Assembly (NCBI GenBank): GCA_030041275.1
Contig: JASHOE010000351.1
Location: 1 to 64,000, forward strand
Source: Streptosporangiaceae bacterium
GTDB taxonomy: Bacteria; Actinomycetota; Actinomycetes; Streptosporangiales; Streptosporangiaceae
Direction of reading: 5' to 3'
DNA length: 64,000 nucleotides
In this document: one piece after another, positions 45,001-52,512 of the stretch
Layout of the letters: every line of letters starts with the position of its first letter
How positions within the stretch are numbered: the first letter of the stretch is position 1
Translations under genes and position numbers: made by a program
The notes under the pieces: generated by a model
Seen by the model: only the letters and a program-made list of their open reading frames with translations
Database searches by the model: none
Told to the model about the DNA's origin: nothing

Positions 45001-45158
45001 GCGGTCGCCTCTCTGACCAGACGGGACTTACCGACGCCTGAGTCACCGGTGACGAAGACCGCGCGGCCGCGGCCCTGGCCAGCAGCGTCCAGTGCGCTGG
45101 TCAGGTTCCGCAGCTCGGTGCGCCTGTCGATGAGAACAGGGCACAGCATCGGCTCCAT
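42099..45158 (-). CDS. LuxR-family ATPase regulator (LAL type)
   Basis: 1019 residues. An N-terminal ATPase has Walker A GDSGVGKSRL and Walker B GLLVLEDLHWADP. A long TPR-like alpha-helical middle occupies about 350-900. The C-terminal LuxR HTH reads LGITSREMDVYLLVARGYSNGQIAEQLFISPKTVETHVASL. This is the large ATP-binding LuxR (LAL/MalT-like) class, which responds to a ligand through the helical domain. It ends 28 bp before the ECF sigma gene, so it may sit atop an operon with sigma and ftsH. The ATG has TAGTAT six bases upstream and an inverted repeat over the -35 region. Confidence 0.93.
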   Translation of the reverse strand: MEPMLCPVLIDRRTELRNLTSALDAAGQGRGRAVFVTGDSGVGKSRLVREATAVAAERGFFVLVGRATESSVPVPFRPITEALMGAARAGVVPDAPGIADYRAALGTLVPEWSRPDDGDAEVSPVIFGEALLRMLSLPAWPGGLLVLEDLHWADPETVAIVEYLSDNASATGVTCLITMRGAQPSPALDLLRSLTARRAASTVELARLSPRAVGKMAAACLDVPEVPEEVSRLLARCDGLPFAVEEILAAAVSSGELVHKPEGWQVNADVVTGVPQSIIGSVRNRIAGLGEHARSVIVSAAVLGRQFDWALLPRVAEVTESTTLDALHQAHEVQLIEPVVADAGAFRFRHSLTRSAIVSDLLPPELAARSARAAEAVEAAHPGLPGPWCVLAAELRASAGQPIDAARLLLTAGRRALQQAAITSGTAALQDARRLLAEAPEHPAGLDVDVDEALVDTLALSGKYEQVGLLMTDLLARLGPSDYRREALMRVRAASTRPEDNLESAAEHLAVASAIAERLQEPELASRVDVATARYALVTGEFDRAETLARRSLAAAERAGLTGWAAEVAVEALGMIGRIERIHNLGGARAAFERAHKIADKRGLGVWRIAVLHRLATIDMLDEGQTSGLLDVRDLAHEAGLFSIATTIDLQLANLLSLSTDTDHALEMARECEREARLIGSHRIEALALCLQGLAFGIRGDATAVEAAAAGAEAVLPGDPEVLLTTVGQVRVVSALFRDEVGQAMDCATRAGEYVAQVLSAPRRARGYYSPMQIPVVARGRSWAVRALLAAASGDGGEAEIEQAEYVGASVSWNRGCLAYAGAVLAGRAGDRERATSLAADAAVAFAPFAPWWNHLARRLVAQSAIRGGWGEPVPWLREAAAAFELSGHAQLASACRGILRQAGVPVPRSGRGTAKVPAQLRQLGITSREMDVYLLVARGYSNGQIAEQLFISPKTVETHVASLVAKTGQAGRRELVAHAARNVGKSVNSGLPSALGQGPPDALMRRLRHRCWLEVTSK

Positions 45159-45164
45159 CGCCCG

Positions 45165-45170
45165 ATACTA
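45165..45170 (-). promoter_or_regulatory. -10 hexamer TAGTAT for the LuxR-type regulator
   Basis: On the minus strand TAGTAT lies six bases before the ATG at 45158. An inverted repeat (45175-45192) lies over the expected -35 region. Confidence 0.5.
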
Positions 45171-45174
45171 CAAG

Positions 45175-45192
45175 AGTGATGTAGAAGTCACT
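45175..45192. promoter_or_regulatory. Inverted repeat AGTGA-N8-TCACT, candidate operator
   Basis: AGTGA (45175-45179) and TCACT (45188-45192) flank eight bases just upstream of the -10 of the LuxR-type gene, where a repressor or activator would act. The spacing does not fit the CRP consensus. Confidence 0.35.
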
Positions 45193-45243
45193 ATCTGTGA
45201 TTTCCGCAGGTTGGAAGCGAAATTATCCTCGCGGATCTGATCT

Positions 45244-46194
45244 TCACACGTTTCCGATGAGCGGTCCGACCGATGCACACGCAGGCTGGAAGTCGGGGTT
45301 GTCCGGGCCGAGGGCGTTGATCACGTCCTGGAGGGCGTTGGAGTCGTACGGGATGGACAGGTGGTCGCTATGATCCTCCGGGCACTGAGTCTGCAAAGTG
45401 ATGTTCTGGACATTGCTGGCGGCCGGCAGGAAGGCATCCGAGTACGGAGTGACGACCTCGTCGTCGGCCGTCTCGATCACGACGTACTTCACCCCGGCCG
45501 CCGTGGGTGCCGCGTTGAGGCTGGTCAGGAACGCCGAGCCCTGAAGCTGCTCGCCGCACGCGGGACACGTCGCCGACAGCAGTGCGGTAGCGACGCCCAG
45601 GGTGCCGAGCTGGGACAGCAAGGCCACCAGGCCGTCCAGGGTGGTCCCGTAGTTGCTGGGCGCGAGCCCGACGAGCATGTTCACCTTGGCGGCGCCGCCG
45701 AGATCATTGATGTAGTAGCGCGGCATCATGCCGCCCTGCGACCAGCCGACGATGTCGACCTTGCTAGCGCCGGTCGCGCCGAGGACTCGGGTCACCTCGC
45801 TTGCCAGCTGGCCCGCCGACGCGGCAATGTCTCCCGTCGCGTAAATGCCGGTCAGCGGCAGCGTCTGGCCATAGTTGAACGCGTAGACGCAGTAGCCGTT
45901 GTCCGCGAGGTCCGGAGCGACGGCGCCGAAGCTGTTGGCCATGCTGGCGAAGGTGCCCTCGGTCAGGATGACCGGGTATGGGTGGGCGGTGGACGGGGTG
46001 CAGGGGAGATTAGCCCCTGCTGGTGCCGCGCTGAAATTCCAGAACAAGGTCGAGTTCAGGAATGCCTGGGCTTCTCCTTGCAGAGGTAGCGTCGCCGCCT
46101 GTGCGGACGACGCCGATAACGGCGTCGCGACGGTGGCGGCGACGAGTGCGGTGCTGCCGAGCACGGCAGCGACAATACGCGTGGACAGTCGCAT
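45244..46194 (-). CDS. Secreted triacylglycerol lipase/esterase
   Basis: About 316 residues. The N-terminus is a signal peptide (MRLSTRIVAAVLGSTALVA, cleavage after SSAQA). The lipase nucleophile elbow GWSQGGMMPRYYI is followed by a C-terminal His in CPEDHSDHLSIPYD, matching the class of actinobacterial secreted lipases with a PVILTEGTFAS N-terminal segment. AGGAG seven bases before the ATG at 46194 sets the start; the frame is open upstream. A perfect palindrome 38 bases upstream suggests repressor control. Confidence 0.9.
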   Translation of the reverse strand: MRLSTRIVAAVLGSTALVAATVATPLSASSAQAATLPLQGEAQAFLNSTLFWNFSAAPAGANLPCTPSTAHPYPVILTEGTFASMANSFGAVAPDLADNGYCVYAFNYGQTLPLTGIYATGDIAASAGQLASEVTRVLGATGASKVDIVGWSQGGMMPRYYINDLGGAAKVNMLVGLAPSNYGTTLDGLVALLSQLGTLGVATALLSATCPACGEQLQGSAFLTSLNAAPTAAGVKYVVIETADDEVVTPYSDAFLPAASNVQNITLQTQCPEDHSDHLSIPYDSNALQDVINALGPDNPDFQPACASVGPLIGNV

Positions 46195-46231
46195 CTGGCC
46201 GCTCCTCATCCTCGTGGGTATGAGCACCGTG

Positions 46232-46245
46232 TTACTGGCCAGTAA
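46232..46245. promoter_or_regulatory. Perfect 14-bp palindrome, candidate TetR-type operator
   Basis: TTACTGGCCAGTAA is a perfect palindrome upstream of the lipase start (46194, minus strand), in the 295-bp gap shared with the histidine kinase. TTACT...AGTAA half-sites are common among TetR-family operators. Confidence 0.5.
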
Positions 46246-46489
46246 TTCGCGGTTACCCGGGAGTATCATCTGGCGACATCGAGCTGTCAATAGGCCGGCG
46301 GCGCCCCAGCGCGGCCGCAGCACCCGGCAGCACGCCGACCTGCGCGCCCAGTCGGACTCGTGGCAGCTGCCGCTCAGTGCTCAGCGGCCTTAGTATTCCT
46401 CTGTCTCTGACCTGGGATGACATGAGGAAGGCGGCGAGCGGGGTTGGGTACGCGGGTGGTTGCAGTCATGCTCTGCGGGAGCGGTATCG

Positions 46490-47578
46490 ATGCGTGAGCG
46501 AATACCCAGGTGGGTCAGAGCCTCCTGGGTGGACATCGCCCTGGTGGTCTTCATCCTGCTCAATCTGCTGGCCATGCGCTTGCTCGCTGAATGGCAGACC
46601 GTTCCGTTCCTGGTCATCTGGGTCAGCCTGGCTGCGATCTACGGTTTCCGCCTCTGGCACCTGGGATCCGCTCTGCTCACGGCCGCTGCGCTGACGCTGC
46701 TGACTGGCGGCCTGATCGGCTGGCAGGTTCTGCGGGGTGAGCAGGATCTCGACTATCTCGCCGAGGTGCCGCTGATCGCCCTGATGTTCGTGATCATGGT
46801 CTGGCATTCGCGGCGTCGGCTGGCAGCGGTCGAGGAGATCCAGCGAGTCTCCGAGCACAACCTCCGCCTGCTGGAACAGCAGCGTCAATTTCTCCAGGAT
46901 GCCTCGCACGAGCTGGGCACACCACTGACCATTGCCCTCGGCCACGCCGAGCTCATCGAGCGCGCAACGAAGGACCAGGAGATCGCGCGCGACGCCCGGG
47001 TGGCTGTCAGCGAGCTGCAGCGCATGCGACGGCTCACCAGCCGGATGCTGATTTTGGCCTCGGCCGAGCGGCCAGAGTTCCTGACCACGGTTTCGGTGGA
47101 CATCCGCGAGTTCCTGCGGGAGAACGTCGACCGGTGGGCGCACGTACGCCGACGATGGTCACTCGGCAAGGCGCCGGACGCGACGATCGATGCGGACCGC
47201 GACCGGCTCACCCTCGCCGTCGATGCGCTGATCGAGAACGCGATTTCCAACACCGCCGACGACGGCAGCATCGAACTGAGCGCGCGGTGCGACGGCGACT
47301 TCGTCATCATCGCTGTCAGTGACTCTGGGACGGGCATCGCAGCAGCCGACGTCGGGCGGATCTTCGGGCGCTTCACGCGCGTGGACTCGGGTCGCAACCG
47401 TGCTGCAGGCGGGTTCGGGCTTGGGCTGGCCCTGGTTCAGGCGATTACCGAGGCTCATGGCGGCTCAGTCCGGGTAGACAGCACAGTTGGCCGCGGATCG
47501 GTGTTCGAACTGCACTTGCCTGCCGCGACGTCGGCGATGCGCCAGTCACAGCCGGTCAGTATCCGCGCGCCCGTCTAG
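46490..47578 (+). CDS. Orphan sensor histidine kinase
   Basis: 362 residues: two pairs of membrane helices (about 14-70 and 75-112), a linker with EQQRQFLQDAS, the H-box HELGTPLT (His near residue 140), the N-box ENAISNTADD, G1 DSGTGI and G2 AAGGFGLGLALVQAI. The ATPase and H boxes are intact. There is no HAMP or PAS domain. GGGAG eight bases upstream supports the ATG at 46490 over an earlier one. No response regulator is adjacent, so the partner is elsewhere. Confidence 0.88.
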   Translation: MRERIPRWVRASWVDIALVVFILLNLLAMRLLAEWQTVPFLVIWVSLAAIYGFRLWHLGSALLTAAALTLLTGGLIGWQVLRGEQDLDYLAEVPLIALMFVIMVWHSRRRLAAVEEIQRVSEHNLRLLEQQRQFLQDASHELGTPLTIALGHAELIERATKDQEIARDARVAVSELQRMRRLTSRMLILASAERPEFLTTVSVDIREFLRENVDRWAHVRRRWSLGKAPDATIDADRDRLTLAVDALIENAISNTADDGSIELSARCDGDFVIIAVSDSGTGIAAADVGRIFGRFTRVDSGRNRAAGGFGLGLALVQAITEAHGGSVRVDSTVGRGSVFELHLPAATSAMRQSQPVSIRAPV

Positions 47579-47639
47579 CAGGGGCCGACCGGCAGCGGGC
47601 GGCCGTGCCCCTGGGTTCGGAGGGCCGGGTCGAACCGGG

Positions 47640-48137
47640 TCAGCCGACGGCCAGGTCGCGCTGATACCAGGTGCCCGGCTTCCCGCCGAGGTGCGCTGGG
47701 TCAGCTGGGCCAGCGGGGGTGAACCCGCTCTTGGCCAGTACCTGCTGAGACGCCGCATTCTCGCGGGAGGTGGCGGCTCTGAGCGTCCGCAGGCCGTGTC
47801 GCACTGCGGCTAGCCGGCACAGCTCCCGCACGGTCGCCGTCGCCACGCCGTGGCCGGCGACGTCCTCCGCCACGCGGTAGCCGACCTCGGCCGCGCCGTC
47901 CTCGGTGAAGGTCAGGTTGAACCGGCCCAGGACTGCACCATCCTCGGCGACGAGCACGTAGAAGGCGCCGATCCCGGCGTCCTGATCGGCCAGCAAGGCG
48001 GCGTGCCGGTCGGTGAACTGCTCGAAGAATTCATCGCCCCGATCGGATATCGAGGCGGCGAAGTAAGTGCGGTTAGCCAGCTCGAAGGCCAGGACCGCCG
48101 GGGCGTGGTCGGCTCGCAGGCGCTGCAACTCGGGCAC
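47640..48137 (-). CDS. GNAT-family acetyltransferase (RimJ/RimL-like)
   Basis: 165 residues. LRADHAPAVLAFELANRTYF, the FNLTFTEDGAAEVGYRVAEDVAGHGVATATVRELC acetyl-CoA segment and the ENAASQQVLAKSGFTPAG C-terminal strand are typical of the RimJ/RimL group. The frame opens with a TTG at 48173, but the GTG at 48137 has a TAGCCT hexamer seven bases upstream and begins the conserved part, so I chose it. The substrate is not predictable. Confidence 0.83.
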   Translation of the reverse strand: MPELQRLRADHAPAVLAFELANRTYFAASISDRGDEFFEQFTDRHAALLADQDAGIGAFYVLVAEDGAVLGRFNLTFTEDGAAEVGYRVAEDVAGHGVATATVRELCRLAAVRHGLRTLRAATSRENAASQQVLAKSGFTPAGPADPAHLGGKPGTWYQRDLAVG

Positions 48138-48144
48138 CCGCGCG

Positions 48145-48150
48145 AGGCTA
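48145..48150 (-). promoter_or_regulatory. -10 hexamer TAGCCT for the GNAT gene
   Basis: On the minus strand TAGCCT is seven bases before the GTG at 48137. It argues for that start over the TTG at 48173. Confidence 0.35.
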
Positions 48151-48233
48151 CCCAGCTTTGGTGCCGCGGCCAACCGAGTTTGTGCCCTGGTCGTGGTCGG
48201 TCGCAGCGGCCCACGTCACCAGGGTCGCAATCG

Positions 48234-49889
48234 TCAGGCCACGTCCCTGGCCGCGCGACGTCCGGCGGCCCGGCCCGAGAATAGGCAGCCGCCGAGGAAC
48301 GTGCCCTCGAGCGCGCGGTAGCCGTGCATCCCGCCGCCACCGAAACCCGTCACCTCGCCAGCGGCGTAGAGGCCGGGAACCGGCTGCCCGCCGTGGTCGA
48401 GCACCTGTGCATCGAGATTGGTGTGCAGGCCGCCGAGCGTCTTGCGGGTCAGGATGTGCAGCCGCACCGCGATCAGCGGACCCGCCGCCGGGTCGAGGAA
48501 CCGGTGCGGCGCGGCCACCCGGACCAGCCGGTCTGCGCGATACCTCCGAGCGCCGTGCACGGCTGTGAGCTGCATATCCTTGGTGAACGGGTTGGCGACC
48601 TCACGGTCCCTCGCCTCGATCAGCGCCGTCAGGCTGGCAGCGTCGATGAGATCCTGGCTGGCCAGCTTGTTCATCTTCGCGACTAGTTCAGGCAGCTGGC
48701 GCGCGACCAGGAAGTCGGCGCCCCGGCGCACGAACGCGGCGACGGGGGCGGGCGGGCCCGCCTTCAGCCGGTCGAGCAGCCGGGCGACACTCTTGCCGGT
48801 CAGGTCAGGGTTCTGCTCCGACCCGGACAGCGCGAACTCGCGCTCGATGATCCGGCGGGTCAGCACGAACCAGGTGTAGTCGTAACCGGTCGTCAGGATG
48901 TGCTGCAGCGTCCCCAGCGTGTCGAAGCCCGGGAACAGCGGAGCCGGCAGCGGACGCCCGCGCGCGTCCAGCCACAACGACGACGGCCCTGGCAGAATCC
49001 GGATGCCGTGGCGCGGCCAGATGGGGGCGTAATTGGTAATGCCCTCGGTGTAATGCCACATCCGGTCCCGGTTGATCACCGCGCCGCCAGCCGCCTGGCT
49101 GATGGCGAGCATCCGGCCGTCCACGTGGGCTGGCACGCCGGACAGCAGGTGCTGGGGCGGCTGGCCCAGCCGCTCTGGCCAGTACTCGCGAACGAGGTCG
49201 TGGTTCCCGCCAATGCCCCCGGAGCTGACCAGTACGGCCTGGGCGTGCAGTTCGAACTCGCCAGCACCGTCTCGCGAACTGGACTGCCCGCGTGCGATCA
49301 CGGCAGGTGCCAGCACCGTGCCGCGCACGCCGTCGACCGTGCGACCCGAGACAGTCAGCTCGTCGACGCGGTGCCGGAGCAGCACCCGGACGGTGCCGGC
49401 CTGCTCCGCCGCGCGGACCGCGGTTTCGAACGGTGACACGACGGCCGGGCCGGTACCCCACGTGATGTGAAACCGGGGGACCGAGTTGCCGTGCCCGTCA
49501 GGTCCGTAGCCGCCACGCTCGGCCCAGCCGACCAGCGGGAAGAAGCGCACGCCGCGGGCGTGCAGCCACGAGCGTTTCTCTCCAGCGGCGAACTGAACGT
49601 ATGCGTCGGCCCAGCGCCGCGGCCAGTAGTCCTCCGGCCGGTCGAAGCCAGCGCTGCCGAGCCAATCCTGCAGTGCGAGGTCGTAGCTGTCGCGGATGCC
49701 CATCCGGCGCTGCTCGGGTGAGTCGACGAGAAACAGGCCGCCGAAGGACCAGAATGCCTGCCCGCCCACAACAGGCTCCTGGTCAAGCAGGATCACGCGA
49801 CGCCCGGCACTGGCCAGTTCCGCGGTCGCGACCAGGCCAGCGAGGCCACCGCCTACGACGATCACGTCGGCATCAAGGGACATGGCCAT
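48234..49889 (-). CDS. FAD-binding dehydrogenase (fumarate reductase/ketosteroid dehydrogenase-type)
   Basis: 551 residues. The N-terminal dinucleotide-binding loop VIVVGGGLAGLVATAELA and the second FAD region (LVSSGGIGGNHDLV) are present. The C-terminal GEVTGFGGGGMHGYRALEGTFLGGCLFSGRAAG is the closing FAD motif of this group. The family includes fumarate reductase-like and delta-1-dehydrogenase-like flavoproteins; the substrate is not assigned. It could supply dehydrogenation steps in lipid or steroid catabolism. It is divergent from the first UGSC cassette with an 86-bp gap. Confidence 0.88.
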   Translation of the reverse strand: MAMSLDADVIVVGGGLAGLVATAELASAGRRVILLDQEPVVGGQAFWSFGGLFLVDSPEQRRMGIRDSYDLALQDWLGSAGFDRPEDYWPRRWADAYVQFAAGEKRSWLHARGVRFFPLVGWAERGGYGPDGHGNSVPRFHITWGTGPAVVSPFETAVRAAEQAGTVRVLLRHRVDELTVSGRTVDGVRGTVLAPAVIARGQSSSRDGAGEFELHAQAVLVSSGGIGGNHDLVREYWPERLGQPPQHLLSGVPAHVDGRMLAISQAAGGAVINRDRMWHYTEGITNYAPIWPRHGIRILPGPSSLWLDARGRPLPAPLFPGFDTLGTLQHILTTGYDYTWFVLTRRIIEREFALSGSEQNPDLTGKSVARLLDRLKAGPPAPVAAFVRRGADFLVARQLPELVAKMNKLASQDLIDAASLTALIEARDREVANPFTKDMQLTAVHGARRYRADRLVRVAAPHRFLDPAAGPLIAVRLHILTRKTLGGLHTNLDAQVLDHGGQPVPGLYAAGEVTGFGGGGMHGYRALEGTFLGGCLFSGRAAGRRAARDVA

Positions 49890-49975
49890 AGCCTGCCACC
49901 CCGCGGAATGACGGTGGCCGCGGGCAATCGCTGCGCCGTACCCTGACTACAGACCGCACCCGAGGAGTGGCAGCT

Positions 49976-50536
49976 GTGTTCGAGACAATCGTCGATCCCA
50001 CGGTCGGCCCGGCGGACAGCACCGAAGCCGGGATGCCGGCCCTCGCGGCGCGCCCCGAGGGCCTGACTGGCCTGCGCCTCGGCCTGCTGGCAAACACCAA
50101 GCGCAACGCCGAGCAGTTCCTTGCCGACGTCGGCAAGGAACTGGCCGAGCGGTACGGCATGCAGGTTGTGCTCGCGACGAAGAAGCCCAACATCGTCGAG
50201 ACCGCACCCGAGCAGATCATGGCCGACCTGCGGGCTGAGTGCGACGTCGTGGTGGCCGGCGTTGGTGACTGCGGGTCGTGTAGCGCATCGGCCGTAGCGG
50301 ACGGCATCCTGCTGGAACAGGCAGGCGTCCCGGCCGCGGTCATCGTCAGTGACGCGTTCACCGTGAGCGCCGACGCTATGGCCGGCCTTCGGCACGCGCC
50401 GGGCTACCGCTACGTGACGACGCCCCACCCAGTTGCCAACCTGTCCGCCGACGGTGTCCGCGCCAGGGCCGCCCAGGTCGTCCCCGCGATCGTCGACCTC
50501 CTCACCGAGCCGGCCCTGGCTACCGCTTCCGCATGA
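49976..50536 (+). CDS. UGSC-family protein, Cys form (cassette 1)
   Basis: 186 residues. The conserved motif VGDCGSCSASAVADG contains Cys99-Gly-Ser-Cys102, the UGSC motif of a family whose other members have selenocysteine at the first position. Here the codon is TGC, so it is a Cys homologue, not a selenoprotein. Flanking segments are LRLGLLANTKRNAEQF and TTPHPVANLSADGVRARA. The GTG at 49976 follows GAGGAG with nine bases; an in-frame GTG at 49967 overlaps that site. It is translationally coupled (ATGA) to the next gene. Function unknown; a thiol or redox role is inferred from the motif. Confidence 0.85.
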   Translation: MFETIVDPTVGPADSTEAGMPALAARPEGLTGLRLGLLANTKRNAEQFLADVGKELAERYGMQVVLATKKPNIVETAPEQIMADLRAECDVVVAGVGDCGSCSASAVADGILLEQAGVPAAVIVSDAFTVSADAMAGLRHAPGYRYVTTPHPVANLSADGVRARAAQVVPAIVDLLTEPALATASA

Positions 50537-51558
50537 CCGCGCCGGTCACTGATGACCCGGTCGAGCTGGCCAAGGAAGCCATCGAGTACTGCTTCGAGCA
50601 GGGCTGGACAGACGGACTACCCGTAGTGCCCGCAACCCAGGCCGATGTCGAAGCGTGCCTGGCCACGACGCCACACGCGGCTGGCGAGATCATCGGCTCA
50701 CAGCCCCACCTCGGCAGGAGCATCACGGTCGCGCAGGCGGCCGCCAACGCCATCATGGCGGGTTGCAAGCCCGCCTACTTTCCGGTCGTGCTGGCCGCCT
50801 GGGAGGCGGTCTGCCAGGAGCGGTCAAGCCGCGGCGCCTGGCAGTCTACGAGCGGGCCCGCCCCGCTCATCGTGGTCAACGGACCGGTGCGCTCGCGGCT
50901 TTCGATCAATTATGCGGGCGGAGCGTTCGGCCCTGGGTTTCGCGCGAACGCGACGATCGCCCGTGCGATTGGTCTCATGGTGCGCAACGGATACGGCGTG
51001 CGTCCGCAGGAACTTGAGCAAGCGACCCAGGGCCTGCCTGGCCGCTGGTCGATCTGCCTCGGCGAAAACGAGGAGATGTCTCCCTGGGACCCGCTCAGCG
51101 TCGTGGGCGGCGTGCCAGCCGGCGTGGATGCGGTGTCCGCGATGCTGATCCGGACCGTCGAGTACATCGACAACCGGTCGACCGACAGCGCGAAGGCGGT
51201 GCTGACGGACTTTGCCGACACCCTGGCCCGGATGGGCGCGTATGTCGGCGGCCCGCATTCCAGCGGGGGACTGGTACTCGGCCCCGAACACGCTCAACTG
51301 CTCGGCAACGCCGGCTATCGCCGGGCCGATGTGCAGCAGTGGCTGTTCGAGCACGCCGTGCGCGACGCCGCCGACATGGTCGCGGCCGGCAAGGGGGAGC
51401 ACGTCGGCGACGGTCCGTTCCGGATGCTGCCGTCGGCGGAGGCCATCCCGATCTTCGTCGCGGGCGCGGCTAACGCCGCCATGTCCATGGCGTTCCGCCC
51501 GTTCGGCTGGGCCGCCTGGACCGGCCATTCCGTTCCGGTCGAGTCAAAGGAGCAGTGA
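50533..51558 (+). CDS. UGSC-associated protein (cassette 1)
   Basis: 341 residues, unrecognised beyond its recurrence. The N-terminus is AIEYCFEQGWTDGLPVVPAT, followed by IMAGCKPAYFPVVLAAW and STSGPAPLIVVNGPVRSRL. Two Cys residues (in IEYC and MAGC) are conserved in the second copy at 63603, and could pair with the CGSC of the UGSC protein. No signal peptide or membrane segment is seen. The start overlaps the UGSC stop, so the two gene products are probably made in a fixed ratio and may form a complex. Confidence 0.7.
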   Translation: MTAPVTDDPVELAKEAIEYCFEQGWTDGLPVVPATQADVEACLATTPHAAGEIIGSQPHLGRSITVAQAAANAIMAGCKPAYFPVVLAAWEAVCQERSSRGAWQSTSGPAPLIVVNGPVRSRLSINYAGGAFGPGFRANATIARAIGLMVRNGYGVRPQELEQATQGLPGRWSICLGENEEMSPWDPLSVVGGVPAGVDAVSAMLIRTVEYIDNRSTDSAKAVLTDFADTLARMGAYVGGPHSSGGLVLGPEHAQLLGNAGYRRADVQQWLFEHAVRDAADMVAAGKGEHVGDGPFRMLPSAEAIPIFVAGAANAAMSMAFRPFGWAAWTGHSVPVESKEQ

Positions 51559-51560
51559 CG

Positions 51561-52499
51561 GTGGACGTTTCCCTGGCCGGCAAGGTTGCGCTGGTCACCG
51601 GCGTCGGGCCCAACATCGGCAGCGGCATCGCGCTGGCGCTGGCCTCCTACGGCGCGAAGGTCGCGTGCAATGACGTGAGCGAGGACGCGATCAAGGCGTG
51701 CATAGCCAGGATCGAGCGCAATGGCGGTGAGGCCATGGCCGCGCCCGGTGACGTCACCGACGAGGCCGCGGTCGAGGGCTACGTCAACGAGGTGCTGGCG
51801 CGCTGGGGTCGGCTCGACATCCTCGTCAACAACGCCGCGCTGCTCGGCGGGCGCGGGGTGCTGGACGAGACCGCGGCGGATTTCGAACGCGCGGTCCGGG
51901 TGTCCGCGCTGGGCAACTTCCTCAACACCAAGCACGTGGGCCGCGCCATGGCTGAGCGCGGGATCAAGGGCTCCATCGTCTGCATCTCGTCCTCCAATGG
52001 CTGGTCGGGCACACCCGGCGTGATCGCGTACGCGTTCCACAAGGGCGGGGTCAACAACTTCGTGCGAGCGGCCGCGATGGACCTGGCGCCATACGGAATC
52101 CGGGTCAACAGCTTCACCCCGACCGCCCCGAACCCTGACAACCCGGAACTGCTGGCCGAGATGGCCCGGCGCGGGCTCGGCCCCGGCGGCGTGCTGGTAC
52201 ACGGGCGCGGCGGAGGTCTGGGCGGGCCGACCGGTGACGAGCCGTGGCGACGGCCGAACCGGTGGGCGGGCCAGCGCAACCCCATGGTGCCGATGGGCAC
52301 CACAGGGACGCCAACCGACATCGGGCACGCGGTCGCGTGGCTGTGCTCGGACTTCGCCCGCCTCATCACCGGCACCGACCTGGTCGTTGACGGCGGCGCT
52401 CGGGCTAAGAATTTCGCCTACACCCCCGCGGCTGCCGACGAACTGGCCGGACCGCTCCCATTGATCGGGCTGGACGACACTCCCGCCAGCCAGGCGTAG
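51561..52499 (+). CDS. Short-chain dehydrogenase/reductase (cassette 1)
   Basis: 312 residues: nucleotide-binding TGVGPNIGSG, the NNAALL strand, catalytic Ser in SSSNGWSG and YAFHKGG with Tyr-xxx-Lys. A Gly-rich insertion (GPGGVLVHGRGGGLGG and following residues) separates the substrate region from MVPMGTTGTPTDIGHAV. AAAGGAG eight bases upstream favours the GTG at 51561 over the one at 51555 that overlaps the previous stop. It is the third gene of the first UGSC cassette, so a redox partner role is plausible; the cofactor preference is not clear. Confidence 0.85.
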   Translation: MDVSLAGKVALVTGVGPNIGSGIALALASYGAKVACNDVSEDAIKACIARIERNGGEAMAAPGDVTDEAAVEGYVNEVLARWGRLDILVNNAALLGGRGVLDETAADFERAVRVSALGNFLNTKHVGRAMAERGIKGSIVCISSSNGWSGTPGVIAYAFHKGGVNNFVRAAAMDLAPYGIRVNSFTPTAPNPDNPELLAEMARRGLGPGGVLVHGRGGGLGGPTGDEPWRRPNRWAGQRNPMVPMGTTGTPTDIGHAVAWLCSDFARLITGTDLVVDGGARAKNFAYTPAAADELAGPLPLIGLDDTPASQA

Positions 52500-52512
52500 G
52501 GCCAACCCAGCG

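Noticed and set aside
45175..45192. CRP-type binding site
   Set aside because: The half-site spacing is eight bases, not the six of TGTGA-N6-TCACA.
50270..50281. Selenocysteine insertion (UGA) in the UGSC proteins
   Set aside because: The codon at the first motif position is TGC in both copies, so no recoding is needed.
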